This document shows positions 18,341 to 26,078 of a DNA stretch of 34,973 nucleotides, piece after piece (position 1 is the first letter of the stretch; each line of letters begins with the position of its first letter). The DNA lies in the NCBI RefSeq assembly GCF_900094945.1, contig NZ_FMAQ01000018.1:1-34973 (forward strand), written 5' to 3'. The translations under genes and the position numbers were made by a program. The notes beneath the pieces are model-generated. The model was not told where the DNA came from. It saw nothing but the letters and a program-made list of their open reading frames with translations, and made no database searches. This DNA comes from Gilliamella bombicola. GTDB taxonomy: Bacteria > Pseudomonadota > Gammaproteobacteria > Enterobacterales > Orbaceae.

Positions 18341-19234
18341 CTATTCACTGAATTGAATTCTTTTATGCAATGGTTTTACTACATCAATGCTACGTTCTAA
18401 ATGAACTTTGGATTTTTCATGATCTAGTACAACAATGGATATAAATAACGTGTCTAATAAGGTTAATTGTATAATTCTAGCTGCTGCATTTTGACCAAGT
18501 AATGGGCCATTTTTAGCTGGACTGAATATAGATAGATCTGAAATTTCAGCTAGCTCTGATTGATGATTATTGGTAATACAAATAATTTTGGCTTTATTCT
18601 TTTTAGCAACCAAAATAGCGTTACATATTTCTGAAGTATTTCCTGATTGTGAGATAGCTATAACAACATCGTTTTCTTTTAGTTGGCTGGCAACCATCAC
18701 CATTAAATGATTATCACTATAAGTATGGCTGTGAATCCCTATTCTCAATAATTTATGTTCAAAATCTTGGCCAACAATAGCAGACCCTCCGATACCAAGA
18801 ATAATGATACGATTAGCATGAAAAATCCATTTTGCTGCTCGTGAGATAATTTTTGCATCGACAATAGATTGAGCTTCTTTTAATGCTTGTACCGAATTAT
18901 TAAAGACTTTTTCAATAATATTTTCAACGTTATCTTTTTCAGATAGTTCTTGTTCTCGATCAAAAGGTAATGCATCAAAATATGAAAGTAAAGCCTTTCT
19001 AATTTCTCTAAAACCAGAATATCCTAATTTTTTAGATACTTTTACTAGCAATGGTTCAGAAACTGATAGCTGTTCTGCAACTTCTTTGATACTTGTTTTT
19101 GGTTTTAAATTTCCTTTTACCATCATCCATTCAATAATTCTTTGCTCGGTATTGCTTAAACTTGAAAGTGAAATACGAATCATAGCTCCAATTGCGAGTG
19201 CATTAGAATTTTCTGAATTATTTAGTTGTTTCAC
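18341..19234 (-). CDS. RpiR/AlsR-family transcriptional regulator (HTH plus SIS domain)
   Basis: RpiR-family regulators sense phosphosugars through a SIS domain and usually repress a linked sugar operon. The 297 residues have an N-terminal HTH_6 domain (about 20-95, with IKEVAEQLSVSEPLLVKVSKKLG as turn and recognition helices) and a SIS domain (about 130-260, GIGGSAIVGQDF and AISQSGNTSEI). The start codon is GTG at 19232-19234, preceded by GGAGAG eight bases upstream; the nearby upstream ATG is out of frame. It is divergent from rpiB, alsE and a PTS gene, the layout of E. coli rpiR (alsR) with rpiB and als. It probably represses that cassette until allose 6-phosphate or a related phosphosugar binds. 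The ligand is inferred. Confidence 0.85.
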   Translation of the reverse strand: MKQLNNSENSNALAIGAMIRISLSSLSNTEQRIIEWMMVKGNLKPKTSIKEVAEQLSVSEPLLVKVSKKLGYSGFREIRKALLSYFDALPFDREQELSEKDNVENIIEKVFNNSVQALKEAQSIVDAKIISRAAKWIFHANRIIILGIGGSAIVGQDFEHKLLRIGIHSHTYSDNHLMVMVASQLKENDVVIAISQSGNTSEICNAILVAKKNKAKIICITNNHQSELAEISDLSIFSPAKNGPLLGQNAAARIIQLTLLDTLFISIVVLDHEKSKVHLERSIDVVKPLHKRIQFSE

Positions 19235-19303
19235 AGGTTCTCTCCATACATTTTTTAGTAATTCTAACCTAATTTGAAATTAAGCACATTGTAAAAAAAT
19301 AAA

Positions 19304-19365
19304 TTTTCACCCACTTTTTAAACTTTACAAAAAAAACAATTAACGTTAATATTTTTATTTGTGAA
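19304..19365. promoter_or_regulatory. Candidate RpiR-family operator half-sites upstream of rpiB
   Basis: TTTTCAC (19304-19310) and TTTGTGAA (19358-19365) flank the rpiB promoter as inverted half-sites, and a perfect 12-bp palindrome, ATTAACGTTAAT, sits at 19339-19350 over the -10. The same TTCAC/GTGAA words recur before the PTS gene at 20585-20700. Sharing between the two promoters of one cassette points to the divergent regulator. The binding sequence of this regulator is not known to me. Confidence 0.45.
19324..19352 (+). promoter_or_regulatory. Sigma-70 promoter of rpiB-alsE
   Basis: TTTACA (19324-19329), a 17-base spacer and TAATAT (19347-19352) form a good promoter about 50 bases before rpiB. 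The palindrome ATTAACGTTAAT overlaps the spacer end and the -10, and GTGAA lies near the predicted start at about 19359, positions suited to repression. Confidence 0.65.
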
Positions 19366-19402
19366 GTTAACGGTTTTGTTTTTAATCATATAAGGAGGGG
19401 TT

Positions 19403-19855
19403 ATGAAAATTGCAATAGGTTATGATCATGTTGGATATATTTTGAAAAAAGATATTATTGATTATTTGGAGAATAAAAATATTACAGTAATTGATCTCGG
19501 TGCTACATCAACAGAAAGAACAGATTATCCAATTTATGCTCATAGGGTGGCATGTTCAGTAAATACAAAACAAGCGGATTTAGGAATATTAATATGTGGG
19601 ACAGGAATAGGTATTTCTATTGCTGCAAATAAATGTCAAGGAATAAGGGCAGTTGTTTGTAGTGATCCTTATTCTGCAAAATTATCACGAGAACATAATA
19701 ATACTAATATTCTTGCTTTTGGTTCTCGTGTAGTTGGAAGTGAGCTAGCAAAAATGATTATTAATGAATGGTTAATGGCAAAATTTGAGGGGGGACGTCA
19801 TCAAACAAGAATAAATCAAATAGACAAAATTCAAAAAGGAGAATTTCATGAGTAA
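19403..19855 (+). CDS. rpiB: Ribose-5-phosphate isomerase B / allose-6-phosphate isomerase
   Basis: RpiB interconverts ribose 5-phosphate and ribulose 5-phosphate and, in E. coli, also D-allose 6-phosphate and D-allulose 6-phosphate. The 150 residues match the family closely: Asp8-His9 (GYDHVG), catalytic Cys65 in ILICGTGIGISIAANK, His98-Asn99 in LSREHNNTN, and GGRHQTRI. A nearly ideal ribosome binding site, AAGGAGGGG, precedes the ATG, implying strong expression. It overlaps alsE by eight bases. Next to alsE and a PTS transporter, its likely job here is allose 6-phosphate isomerisation rather than the pentose phosphate pathway. The active-site differences that separate the two activities cannot be settled by eye. 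Confidence 0.92.
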   Translation: MKIAIGYDHVGYILKKDIIDYLENKNITVIDLGATSTERTDYPIYAHRVACSVNTKQADLGILICGTGIGISIAANKCQGIRAVVCSDPYSAKLSREHNNTNILAFGSRVVGSELAKMIINEWLMAKFEGGRHQTRINQIDKIQKGEFHE

Positions 19856-20501
19856 ATTTTGTCCTTCACTAATGTGTGTTGATTTTTCAAAGTTGGAAAC
19901 TGAAATAAAGTTACTGGAAGAATCGGGTGTCGATATGTTCCACATTGATATAATGGACGGTAATTTTGTACCCAATTTTGCTTTAGGTTTAGAAGATATA
20001 AAAGCTGTAAGTAAATTATCAAAGATTCCTTATGATGTTCATTTAATGATTAGCAATCCATCTCTATATATTGAAAAATTTTCACAACTTGGTTGCCAAA
20101 TTATTTATGTTCATGTAGAAACATTAACACATATACATCGAACTTTAAATCAAATTAAATCAACAGGTAAAAAAGTTGGTGTTGCAATTAATCCTGGTAC
20201 TCCATTATGTGTATTAGAAGATGTTTTAGATATAATTGATGTTGTTTTGATAATGTCTGTAAACCCAGGATTTGCGGGTCAACCTTTTATATATAATTCT
20301 ATCGATAGAGTTAAGAGGTTAAGTTCAATAATTAAAGATAGAAATTTAAAAACTGCAATCGCTATTGATGGTGCGATAAATTCAAACATTATCAAACAAT
20401 TATTGCCTTATGTGGAATATTTTATACTTGGGACTGCTGGGTTATTTATTAAAAATAAATCTTATAAACAGACTCTTAATGAGCTAAGAAACCTATCATA
20501 A
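19848..20501 (+). CDS. alsE: D-allulose-6-phosphate 3-epimerase
   Basis: AlsE epimerises D-allulose 6-phosphate to fructose 6-phosphate, linking allose breakdown to glycolysis. The 217-residue TIM-barrel protein keeps the ribulose-phosphate-epimerase metal ligands His32, Asp34, His65 and Asp174. Features favouring AlsE over Rpe are the start CPSLMCVDFSKL (Rpe has xAPSILSADF), the loop NPGFAGQPF (139-147; Rpe has GFGGQ) and GTAGLF (Rpe has GSAIF). It overlaps the end of rpiB by eight bases, with AAAGGAG inside rpiB as ribosome binding site, so translation is coupled. Two hairpins follow before the PTS gene. Plain Rpe is the alternative, judged less likely. Confidence 0.83.
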   Translation: MSKFCPSLMCVDFSKLETEIKLLEESGVDMFHIDIMDGNFVPNFALGLEDIKAVSKLSKIPYDVHLMISNPSLYIEKFSQLGCQIIYVHVETLTHIHRTLNQIKSTGKKVGVAINPGTPLCVLEDVLDIIDVVLIMSVNPGFAGQPFIYNSIDRVKRLSSIIKDRNLKTAIAIDGAINSNIIKQLLPYVEYFILGTAGLFIKNKSYKQTLNELRNLS

Positions 20502-20509
20502 TTTAGAAT

Positions 20510-20531
20510 GACCTTTATGAATATAAAGGTC
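20510..20531 (+). terminator. Hairpin after alsE
   Basis: GACCTTTAT (20510-20518) pairs perfectly with ATAAAGGTC (20523-20531) around GAAT, nine bases after the alsE stop. Only TTAATTT follows, so termination would be weak, and partial read-through into the PTS gene is plausible. Confidence 0.55.
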
Positions 20532-20551
20532 TTAATTTACAAAATAAAAAT

Positions 20552-20578
20552 AAAAAGATAATTATTAATTATCTTTTT
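20552..20578 (+). terminator. AT-rich palindromic terminator candidate between alsE and the PTS gene
   Basis: AAAAAGATAATTA (20552-20564) and TAATTATCTTTTT (20566-20578) form a 27-base near-perfect palindrome. The transcript would make an A-U stem ending in U5. The symmetry allows it to work in both directions. It follows the weaker hairpin at 20510-20531 and precedes the PTS promoter. Confidence 0.5.
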
Positions 20579-20584
20579 ATTGTT

Positions 20585-20700
20585 TTCACCGTTAAAAAAG
20601 CTAAAAAAATTAATTTTTTATTAAAATTATGTGAACAAGATCTCTTTTAAAAAAAATATTTCACATATAAAATTTATTTTGTGAACTTTTGGTCGTTCAC
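20585..20700. promoter_or_regulatory. Cluster of GTGAA/TTCAC half-sites upstream of the PTS gene
   Basis: TTCAC occurs at 20585-20589, 20660-20664 and 20696-20700, and GTGAA at 20631-20635 and 20681-20685. GTGAAC (20681-20686) and GTTCAC (20695-20700) form a perfect inverted repeat with an eight-base spacer, lying exactly between the -35 and -10 of the PTS promoter. The two GTGAAC words are 50 bases apart. The same words flank the rpiB promoter. This looks like the operator set of the RpiR-type regulator; a CRP contribution is possible but no full CRP site fits. Confidence 0.5.
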
Positions 20701-20706
20701 TATTAT
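20679..20706 (+). promoter_or_regulatory. Promoter of the PTS EIICB gene
   Basis: TTGTGA (20679-20684), a 16-base spacer and TATTAT (20701-20706) lie about 30 bases upstream of the ATG. The spacer is occupied by the inverted repeat GTGAAC-N8-GTTCAC, a classic repressor position. Confidence 0.55.
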
Positions 20707-20734
20707 CATTTAATAAAAATTAGGGTTAACTACA

Positions 20735-22327
20735 ATGAAAAGTATTTTTTTTAGTGTATTACAACGGGTTGGTCGATCCTTTATGTTACCAATTGCACTG
20801 CTTCCTGCGGCTGGATTAATGTTGGGTATAGGGGCTTCATTTACCAATGAAACAACAATTATTTCTTATGGATTACAAAGTTTTTTAGGAGAAGGAACTT
20901 TACTACATGTATTTTTAACCATAATGAAAAATGCTGGTAGCGTTATATTTTCTAATCTTCCCATTCTATTTGCTATTGGAGTTGCAATGGGGATGGCAAA
21001 GCAAGAAAAAGAAGTCGCTGCTATTTCTGGTGCTGTTGGATTTTTTATCATGCACTCAACTATTCATGCACTATTAGAGTTAAAAGAGTTATTAAAAGAA
21101 GGGGCATTGCCGAATGGATCTTTAGGTGATGCGGTTGGAATTCAAACTCTACAAATGGGGGTTTTTGGCGGTGTTATTGTTGGGTTAGGTGTTGCAGCTT
21201 TACATAATCGCTATTACCGAATTGAGTTACCAGCTATTTTATCATTCTTTGGCGGCTCACGCTTTGTTCCTATTATTACCGCGTTCGTTTATTTATTTAT
21301 TGGTATTTTAATGTTTTATATCTGGCCTACAATCCAAAATGGAATTTTGTTATTAGGTCAATTAGTTAATAAATCGGGCTATGCAGGAACATTTATTTAT
21401 GGATTTATTGAACGAGCCTTAATTCCATTTGGTTTACATCATGTATTTTATATGCCATTTTGGCAAACAGGGGTTGGTGGTACAGCAATGATTGATGGTA
21501 ATCTTGTTACAGGAGCACAAAATATTTTCTTTGCTCAACTGGCTAGCCCAAATACAACAGAATTTTCAGTTGAAGCAACCCGCTTTATGGCTGGTAAGTT
21601 TCCATTCTATTTATTTGGTATTCCGGGTGCAGCACTAGCTATCTATCGTACAGCTAAACCTCAAAATCGCAATATGGTCTTGGGGCTTTTACTTTCTGCA
21701 ACTTTAACTGCTATTTTAACTGGGATTACTGAACCAATTGAGTTTTCTTTCCTATTTGCAGGGCCTTTATTATATGTGATTCATTGTATTTATGCTGGTT
21801 TTTCTTTCATGTTATGCCATATTTTTGATGTTGGTGTTGGACAAACGTTTTCTGGTAGTTTAATTGATTTTATATTATTTGGTGTTTTACAAGGCAATAA
21901 TAAAACTCACTGGATTAATGTTATTTTGATTGGTTTGCCAATGTTTCCTCTATACTATTTCACATTTAGTTTCTTAATCAAAAAATTTAATTTTAAAACA
22001 CCAGGTAGAGAAAGTGATAATGAGGAAACTAAATTATATACAAAAAAAGATGTAGAAAATATAAAAAAAATTAAACAAAAAAATAATAGCAATCAATCAA
22101 TTAATATTTTAAAGGGATTAGGAGGTAAACAAAATATTACTTATATTGATTGTTGTGCAACAAGGTTAAGAGTTTCTGTACATGATAATCAATTGGTTGA
22201 TAAAGAGATCTTAAAATCAACCGGCGCAAAAGGAATAATTATTAATGGGCAAGGTGTTCAAGTTATTTATGGACCTCATGTAACAGTAATTAAATCGCAC
22301 TTAGAAGAATATATAGCTGCACTATAG
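20735..22327 (+). CDS. PTS sugar transporter EIICB, glucose/maltose family (MalX-like; probable allose importer)
   Basis: This membrane permease imports a hexose and phosphorylates it, using phosphate from EI, HPr and a separate EIIA. The 530 residues equal E. coli MalX in length. The EIIC domain (about 1-425) starts VGRSFMLPIALLPAAGLMLG and contains HNRYYRIELPAILSFFGG near 165, GLHHVFYMPFW and the GITEPIEFSFLF loop near 331. After a charged linker (about 425-458) the EIIB domain shows IDCCATRLRVSV, with Cys474 the phosphorylation site (D-x-C-x-T-R-L). No EIIA is fused or nearby, so the glucose-type EIIA (Crr) probably serves in trans. Neighbouring rpiB and alsE suggest D-allose; glucose- or glucosamine-like substrates cannot be excluded. 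An intrinsic terminator follows. Confidence 0.85.
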   Translation: MKSIFFSVLQRVGRSFMLPIALLPAAGLMLGIGASFTNETTIISYGLQSFLGEGTLLHVFLTIMKNAGSVIFSNLPILFAIGVAMGMAKQEKEVAAISGAVGFFIMHSTIHALLELKELLKEGALPNGSLGDAVGIQTLQMGVFGGVIVGLGVAALHNRYYRIELPAILSFFGGSRFVPIITAFVYLFIGILMFYIWPTIQNGILLLGQLVNKSGYAGTFIYGFIERALIPFGLHHVFYMPFWQTGVGGTAMIDGNLVTGAQNIFFAQLASPNTTEFSVEATRFMAGKFPFYLFGIPGAALAIYRTAKPQNRNMVLGLLLSATLTAILTGITEPIEFSFLFAGPLLYVIHCIYAGFSFMLCHIFDVGVGQTFSGSLIDFILFGVLQGNNKTHWINVILIGLPMFPLYYFTFSFLIKKFNFKTPGRESDNEETKLYTKKDVENIKKIKQKNNSNQSINILKGLGGKQNITYIDCCATRLRVSVHDNQLVDKEILKSTGAKGIIINGQGVQVIYGPHVTVIKSHLEEYIAAL

Positions 22328-22380
22328 TAATTATAAATATATTTTTTATTAATTTATTTCGGAGTAGTTGAATCAAACTA

Positions 22381-22427
22381 GATTTTAGCCGTTTTTATAT
22401 ATATCTTTAACGGCTAAAATCTTTTAT
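22381..22427 (+). terminator. Rho-independent terminator of the PTS gene
   Basis: GATTTTAGCCGTT (22381-22393) pairs perfectly with AACGGCTAAAATC (22409-22421), a 13-bp stem, followed directly by TTTTATT. It stands 53 bases after the stop on the plus strand. The minus-strand side lacks a T run, so it mainly ends the sugar cassette. Confidence 0.9.
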
Positions 22428-22463
22428 TCAATGATAATAACAAAATGACCTTTAGAAGCAAAA

Positions 22464-23300
22464 TTATGCTTGCTCAGCTAATGTAGCTTGTACAATTCTT
22501 AATGCATCAAACGTTTCTTTTACATCATGCACTCGAATAATCTGTGCGCCTTTCATTGCCGCTATTACCGCACAAGATACACTACCTAACATTCGTTCTT
22601 GTGGTGGGACATTTAGCACTTGTCCTATCATAGATTTTCTGGACATGCCGACTAATAAAGGTAGGTTGAAATGGTGGAATTGTTCAAGCATGGCTAATAG
22701 TCGGTAATTGTGAGCTAGTGTTTTACCAAATCCAAAACCGGGGTCGAGTATGATTTTTTGACGGTCGATGCCGGCGCTTATGCAGCGTTCGATCTGTTTT
22801 GCAAAAAAGTCATCGACTTCTTGATAGATATCTTGCTTGTAGTGTGGTGCATTTTGCATGGTTTGAGGGTCTCCCTGCATGTGCATGACGCAAACCGGTA
22901 AGCCAGTTTGTGCTGCAGCTTCCATTGCGCCGGGGAGCGTTAGTGCACGGATGTCATTGATTAGGTGTGCGCCTGCCTTGGCCGATTCGGTCATAACTTG
23001 TGGTTTTGATGTGTCGACCGAAATCCATACATCAAAATATCGGGCTATTTTTTCAACCAATGGCACAACGCGGTTTAGCTCTTCGTCAACTGATACTTCG
23101 GCTGCGCCGGGGCGAGTAGATTCGCCGCCGACGTCGATGAATGTGGCACCAGCTTGAATCATGCTGTCAACACGGCGCATAGCATCATCAAGGTTGTTAT
23201 AACTTCCTCCGTCAGAAAACGAATCGGGTGTCATGTTAACAATGCCCATGACTTGTGGGAACGAGAGATCCATTATTTGATTTTGAAACTGTATTTCCAT
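22464..23300 (-). CDS. folP: Dihydropteroate synthase
   Basis: FolP condenses 4-aminobenzoate with hydroxymethyl-dihydropterin pyrophosphate in folate synthesis and is the sulfonamide target. The 278 residues (E. coli 282) contain all signature loops: GIVNMTPDSFSDGG (about 19-32), DVGGESTRPGA (about 56-66), WISVDTSKP, LINDIRAL, DPGFGFGKT (about 187-195), GMSRKSMIG and RVHDVKE. Phe in SFSDGG and Pro in STRPGA are the sulfonamide-sensitive types. It lies 97 bases after ftsH but behind a strong intrinsic terminator (23363-23386), so it must rely on read-through or its own promoter. Its usual partner glmM is not present on either side. Confidence 0.97.
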   Translation of the reverse strand: MEIQFQNQIMDLSFPQVMGIVNMTPDSFSDGGSYNNLDDAMRRVDSMIQAGATFIDVGGESTRPGAAEVSVDEELNRVVPLVEKIARYFDVWISVDTSKPQVMTESAKAGAHLINDIRALTLPGAMEAAAQTGLPVCVMHMQGDPQTMQNAPHYKQDIYQEVDDFFAKQIERCISAGIDRQKIILDPGFGFGKTLAHNYRLLAMLEQFHHFNLPLLVGMSRKSMIGQVLNVPPQERMLGSVSCAVIAAMKGAQIIRVHDVKETFDALRIVQATLAEQA

Positions 23301-23362
23301 GATTCACAGCCTTATTAGGGTTATATTATGTGATTGTATTTATCTTAAGATATTTTATCGAG

Positions 23363-23386
23363 AAAAAACGCGCCGTAGCGCGTTTT
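23363..23386 (-). terminator. Rho-independent terminator after ftsH
   Basis: AAAACGCGC (23365-23373) pairs with GCGCGTTTT (23378-23386) around CGTA, a GC-rich stem. On the minus strand it is followed by a run of six T (complement of 23363-23368), and the stem starts 12 bases after the ftsH stop. The plus-strand side also ends in TTTTATTTTTT, so it can work both ways. Confidence 0.9.
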
Positions 23387-23397
23387 ATTTTTTGAAT

Positions 23398-25278
23398 TTA
23401 TTCGCTTTCTGATTGTGGCGGCGTGTCATTCCCTTCATTTGGGATCTGTTTTGCTGCCTGTTCGTCACTTTCTGTCCAGTCATCCGGTGTGGTGAGTGGA
23501 CGACGAGCAATTAAGTCTGCAACTTGTTTTGAACCAATGGTTTCGTATTTCATTAGTGCATCTTTCATTGCATGTAGTACGTCAATATTATCCGTTAAGA
23601 TTTTACGAGCGCGCTGATAATTGCGGTCAATAATGGCTTTAACTTCTTCGTCAATAATGCGAGCTGTTTCGTCAGATATGTCTTTTGGTCGTCCATATCC
23701 ATTGTCATCTGTTTCGTAGAACAGTGGTCCCAAGCGATCAGAAAAGCCCCACTGGGTTACCATGGCTCGTGCATATTGTGTGGCTACTTTGATATCATTT
23801 GATGCACCTGTTGAGATCTTATTTTCGCCATAGATGAGCTCTTCTGCTAATCGTCCACCATAAAGCGTAGCAATGTCGCCTTCAAGCTTTTCACGGCTTT
23901 CACTGACACGATCACCTTCTGGTAAGAAGAAGGTGACACCAAGGGCGCGTCCGCGCGGAATGATGGTGACTTTGTGAATTGGGTCGTGATCAGGCATTAA
24001 GTGGCCAATAATAGCGTGCCCAGCTTCGTGGTATGCTGTTGATATGAGCTGTTCTTGTGTCATGGTTAGTGACCGTCTTTCAGTACCCATGTTGATTTTA
24101 TCTTTGGCTTCTTCAAATTCGTCCATGGTGACTAGGCGTTTGTTTCGACGTGCAGCAAATAATGCCGCTTCGTTGACTAAATTTGCCAGTTCTGCACCCG
24201 AATAGCCCGGCGTGCCTCGAGCTAGGACAGATAAGTCGACATCACTTCCTAGTGGTACTTTACGGACATGTACCGCAAGAATTTGTTCACGGCCTTTCAT
24301 GTCTGGTAAGCCAATTTGCACTTGGCGGTCAAAGCGGCCCGGTCGTAGTAATGCCGGATCTAAGATGTCAACGCGGTTTGTTGCTGCGATGATGATGATT
24401 CCGCTGTTGGCTTCAAAGCCATCCATTTCAACAAGCATTTGGTTTAATGTTTGTTCACGTTCATCGTGACCACCCATTGACCCTGCACCACGTTTGCGAC
24501 CTACGGCGTCAATTTCGTCAATGAAGATGATGCAAGGTGAGTGTTTTCGTGCTTGTTCAAAAAGATCGCGCACACGTGATGCCCCCACTCCAACGAACAT
24601 TTCAACAAAGTCAGAGCCTGAAATGCTAAAGAATGGGACATTGGCTTCGCCAGCAATGGCTTTGGCTAATAAGGTTTTACCTGTGCCTGGAGGACCGACC
24701 ATTAAGATTCCTTTTGGTATGCGTCCACCTAATTTTTGATATTTGCCCGGATCGCGTAAAAAGTCGACCACTTCGGTCACTTCTTGTTTGGCTTCTTCGC
24801 TACCTGCAACATCTGTAAATTTAGTTTTAATTTGATCGGGTGTTAACATGCGGGCTTTGCTTTTGCCAACCGACATTGGTCCACCTTTGCCACCACCTTG
24901 CATTTGGCGCATCATAAATAGCCAAAAACCAATGAGCAAAATAATAGGAAACCAAGAAACCAGAATACTAACGATTAGGCTTGGTTTTTCATCAGGGCTA
25001 CCATAGACAGGTACTTTGTTGCTTAACAGGTCATCCATGAGTTTTTCATCAAAATAGGGGATGTAGGTAGTGTAATTACTATTTTCTTTGGTTGTAGCAA
25101 CAATTTCTCGTCCGTTAATATGCACTTCTTGGAGTTTGCCATTGGTGATATCGGAATTAAATTGAGTATAATTGACTTGAGGACTGCTATTTGACATTGA
25201 GCTGAATTGGTTAAATACAGCGATCAATACTACAGCGATAATTCCCCAGATCAGTAAATTCTTTACCATGTCGTTCAA
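23398..25278 (-). CDS. ftsH: ATP-dependent zinc metalloprotease FtsH
   Basis: FtsH is the membrane-anchored AAA+ protease that removes LpxC, sigma-32 and faulty membrane proteins. The 626 residues have two membrane helices (about 6-24 and 102-122) flanking a periplasmic domain, Walker A GPPGTGKT (195-202), Walker B IIFIDEID (250-257), [17 protein letters not shown] and the zinc site HEAGH (417-421). The start at 25278 is TTG, eight bases after AGAGG, giving MNDMVKNLL. The in-frame ATG at 25269 is 17 bases from AGAGG. E. coli FtsH has been annotated with a similar alternative start (MSDMAKN), so I keep TTG. The C-terminal tail is about 20 residues shorter than in E. coli. It lies downstream of rlmE and ends at a strong terminator. 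Confidence 0.96.
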   Translation of the reverse strand: MNDMVKNLLIWGIIAVVLIAVFNQFSSMSNSSPQVNYTQFNSDITNGKLQEVHINGREIVATTKENSNYTTYIPYFDEKLMDDLLSNKVPVYGSPDEKPSLIVSILVSWFPIILLIGFWLFMMRQMQGGGKGGPMSVGKSKARMLTPDQIKTKFTDVAGSEEAKQEVTEVVDFLRDPGKYQKLGGRIPKGILMVGPPGTGKTLLAKAIAGEANVPFFSISGSDFVEMFVGVGASRVRDLFEQARKHSPCIIFIDEIDAVGRKRGAGSMGGHDEREQTLNQMLVEMDGFEANSGIIIIAATNRVDILDPALLRPGRFDRQVQIGLPDMKGREQILAVHVRKVPLGSDVDLSVLARGTPGYSGAELANLVNEAALFAARRNKRLVTMDEFEEAKDKINMGTERRSLTMTQEQLISTAYHEAGHAIIGHLMPDHDPIHKVTIIPRGRALGVTFFLPEGDRVSESREKLEGDIATLYGGRLAEELIYGENKISTGASNDIKVATQYARAMVTQWGFSDRLGPLFYETDDNGYGRPKDISDETARIIDEEVKAIIDRNYQRARKILTDNIDVLHAMKDALMKYETIGSKQVADLIARRPLTTPDDWTESDEQAAKQIPNEGNDTPPQSESE

Positions 25279-25354
25279 AAGAAAAACCTCTCATAAAAAT
25301 TAACAGTTACGACTAAATTTAACGAAGTATGGTACTACAAAATTATACAACTGG

Positions 25355-25981
25355 CTACTTCATACCCATTGCAACAATATAAACTTCTCGAGACCTAGCG
25401 CGTGATGCTTCAGGCTTGCGAATTTTGACAGTTTTGAACATATTTCGCACCTGTTTTAGGTACTCTTCAAATCCTTCTCCTTGAAATACTTTAACGATAA
25501 AGTTTCCGTTAGGAGCAAGTACGTCTCGACACATGTCTAATGCCAGTTCAACTAAATACATGGCTTTTGGTATATCAACGGCAGGTTGACCACTCATGTT
25601 TGGGGCCATGTCTGACATGACTACTTGGACTTTGTCTTCGCCAACACGTTCTAGCAATGCTTTTAATACGCCTTCGTCACGAAAATCACCTTGTAAAAAG
25701 TCAACCCCGACAATAGGATCCATTGGTAGTAGGTCACACGCAATAATGCGACCTTTATCACCAATGAGTGATGCAACATATTGCGACCAACCTCCAGGTG
25801 CGGCACCTAAATCAACGACAGTGATCCCAGGTTTGAAGAGTTTGTCACTTTTTTGAATTTCTTCTAGTTTGAACCATGCTCTGGATCGTAATCCTTTTTT
25901 TTGTGCTTGTTGCACAAAGCGATCTTTAAAATGCTCATTGAGCCAACGTGTTGAGCTTGCTGAGCGTTTTTTGTTACTCAC
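25355..25981 (-). CDS. rlmE: 23S rRNA (uridine-2'-O) methyltransferase RlmE
   Basis: RlmE (RrmJ/FtsJ) methylates the 2'-O of U2552 in the 23S A-loop late in 50S assembly. The 208 residues match E. coli (209) almost exactly. The catalytic tetrad K-D-K-E is at Lys38, Asp124, Lys164 and Glu199. The SAM site [12 protein letters not shown] (56-67) is intact, and SDMAPNMSG surrounds Asp124. It starts a two-gene unit with ftsH (76-base gap), as in E. coli, and is divergent from yhbY, another ribosome assembly factor, with overlapping promoters. Confidence 0.97.
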   Translation of the reverse strand: MSNKKRSASSTRWLNEHFKDRFVQQAQKKGLRSRAWFKLEEIQKSDKLFKPGITVVDLGAAPGGWSQYVASLIGDKGRIIACDLLPMDPIVGVDFLQGDFRDEGVLKALLERVGEDKVQVVMSDMAPNMSGQPAVDIPKAMYLVELALDMCRDVLAPNGNFIVKVFQGEGFEEYLKQVRNMFKTVKIRKPEASRARSREVYIVAMGMK

Positions 25982-26016
25982 AGCGAATAAATCCTTAATG
26001 TAAAGAGGCTACTTCA

Positions 26017-26045
26017 TTGATTACAGATATATATAAGGGTAGAAT
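26017..26045 (+). promoter_or_regulatory. Sigma-70 promoter of yhbY
   Basis: TTGATT (26017-26022), 17 bases, TAGAAT (26040-26045). The start near 26052 leaves about 27 bases of leader. It overlaps the oppositely directed rlmE promoter. Confidence 0.7.
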
Positions 26046-26058
26046 AGCAAAATTGCAA
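26030..26058 (-). promoter_or_regulatory. Sigma-70 promoter of rlmE-ftsH
   Basis: On the minus strand TTGCAA (26058-26053), a 17-base spacer and TATATA (26035-26030). The predicted start near 26023 gives a leader of about 42 bases. It interlocks with the yhbY promoter, so the two may compete for polymerase. Confidence 0.6.
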
Positions 26059-26078
26059 CTTAATGTGATAAAAATTTA

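Noticed and set aside
20629-20646. Possible CRP site TGTGAACAAGATCTCTT upstream of the PTS gene
   Set aside because: Only the left half matches; the right half TCTCT departs from TCACA. The GTGAA word is better explained as part of the repeated cassette motif.
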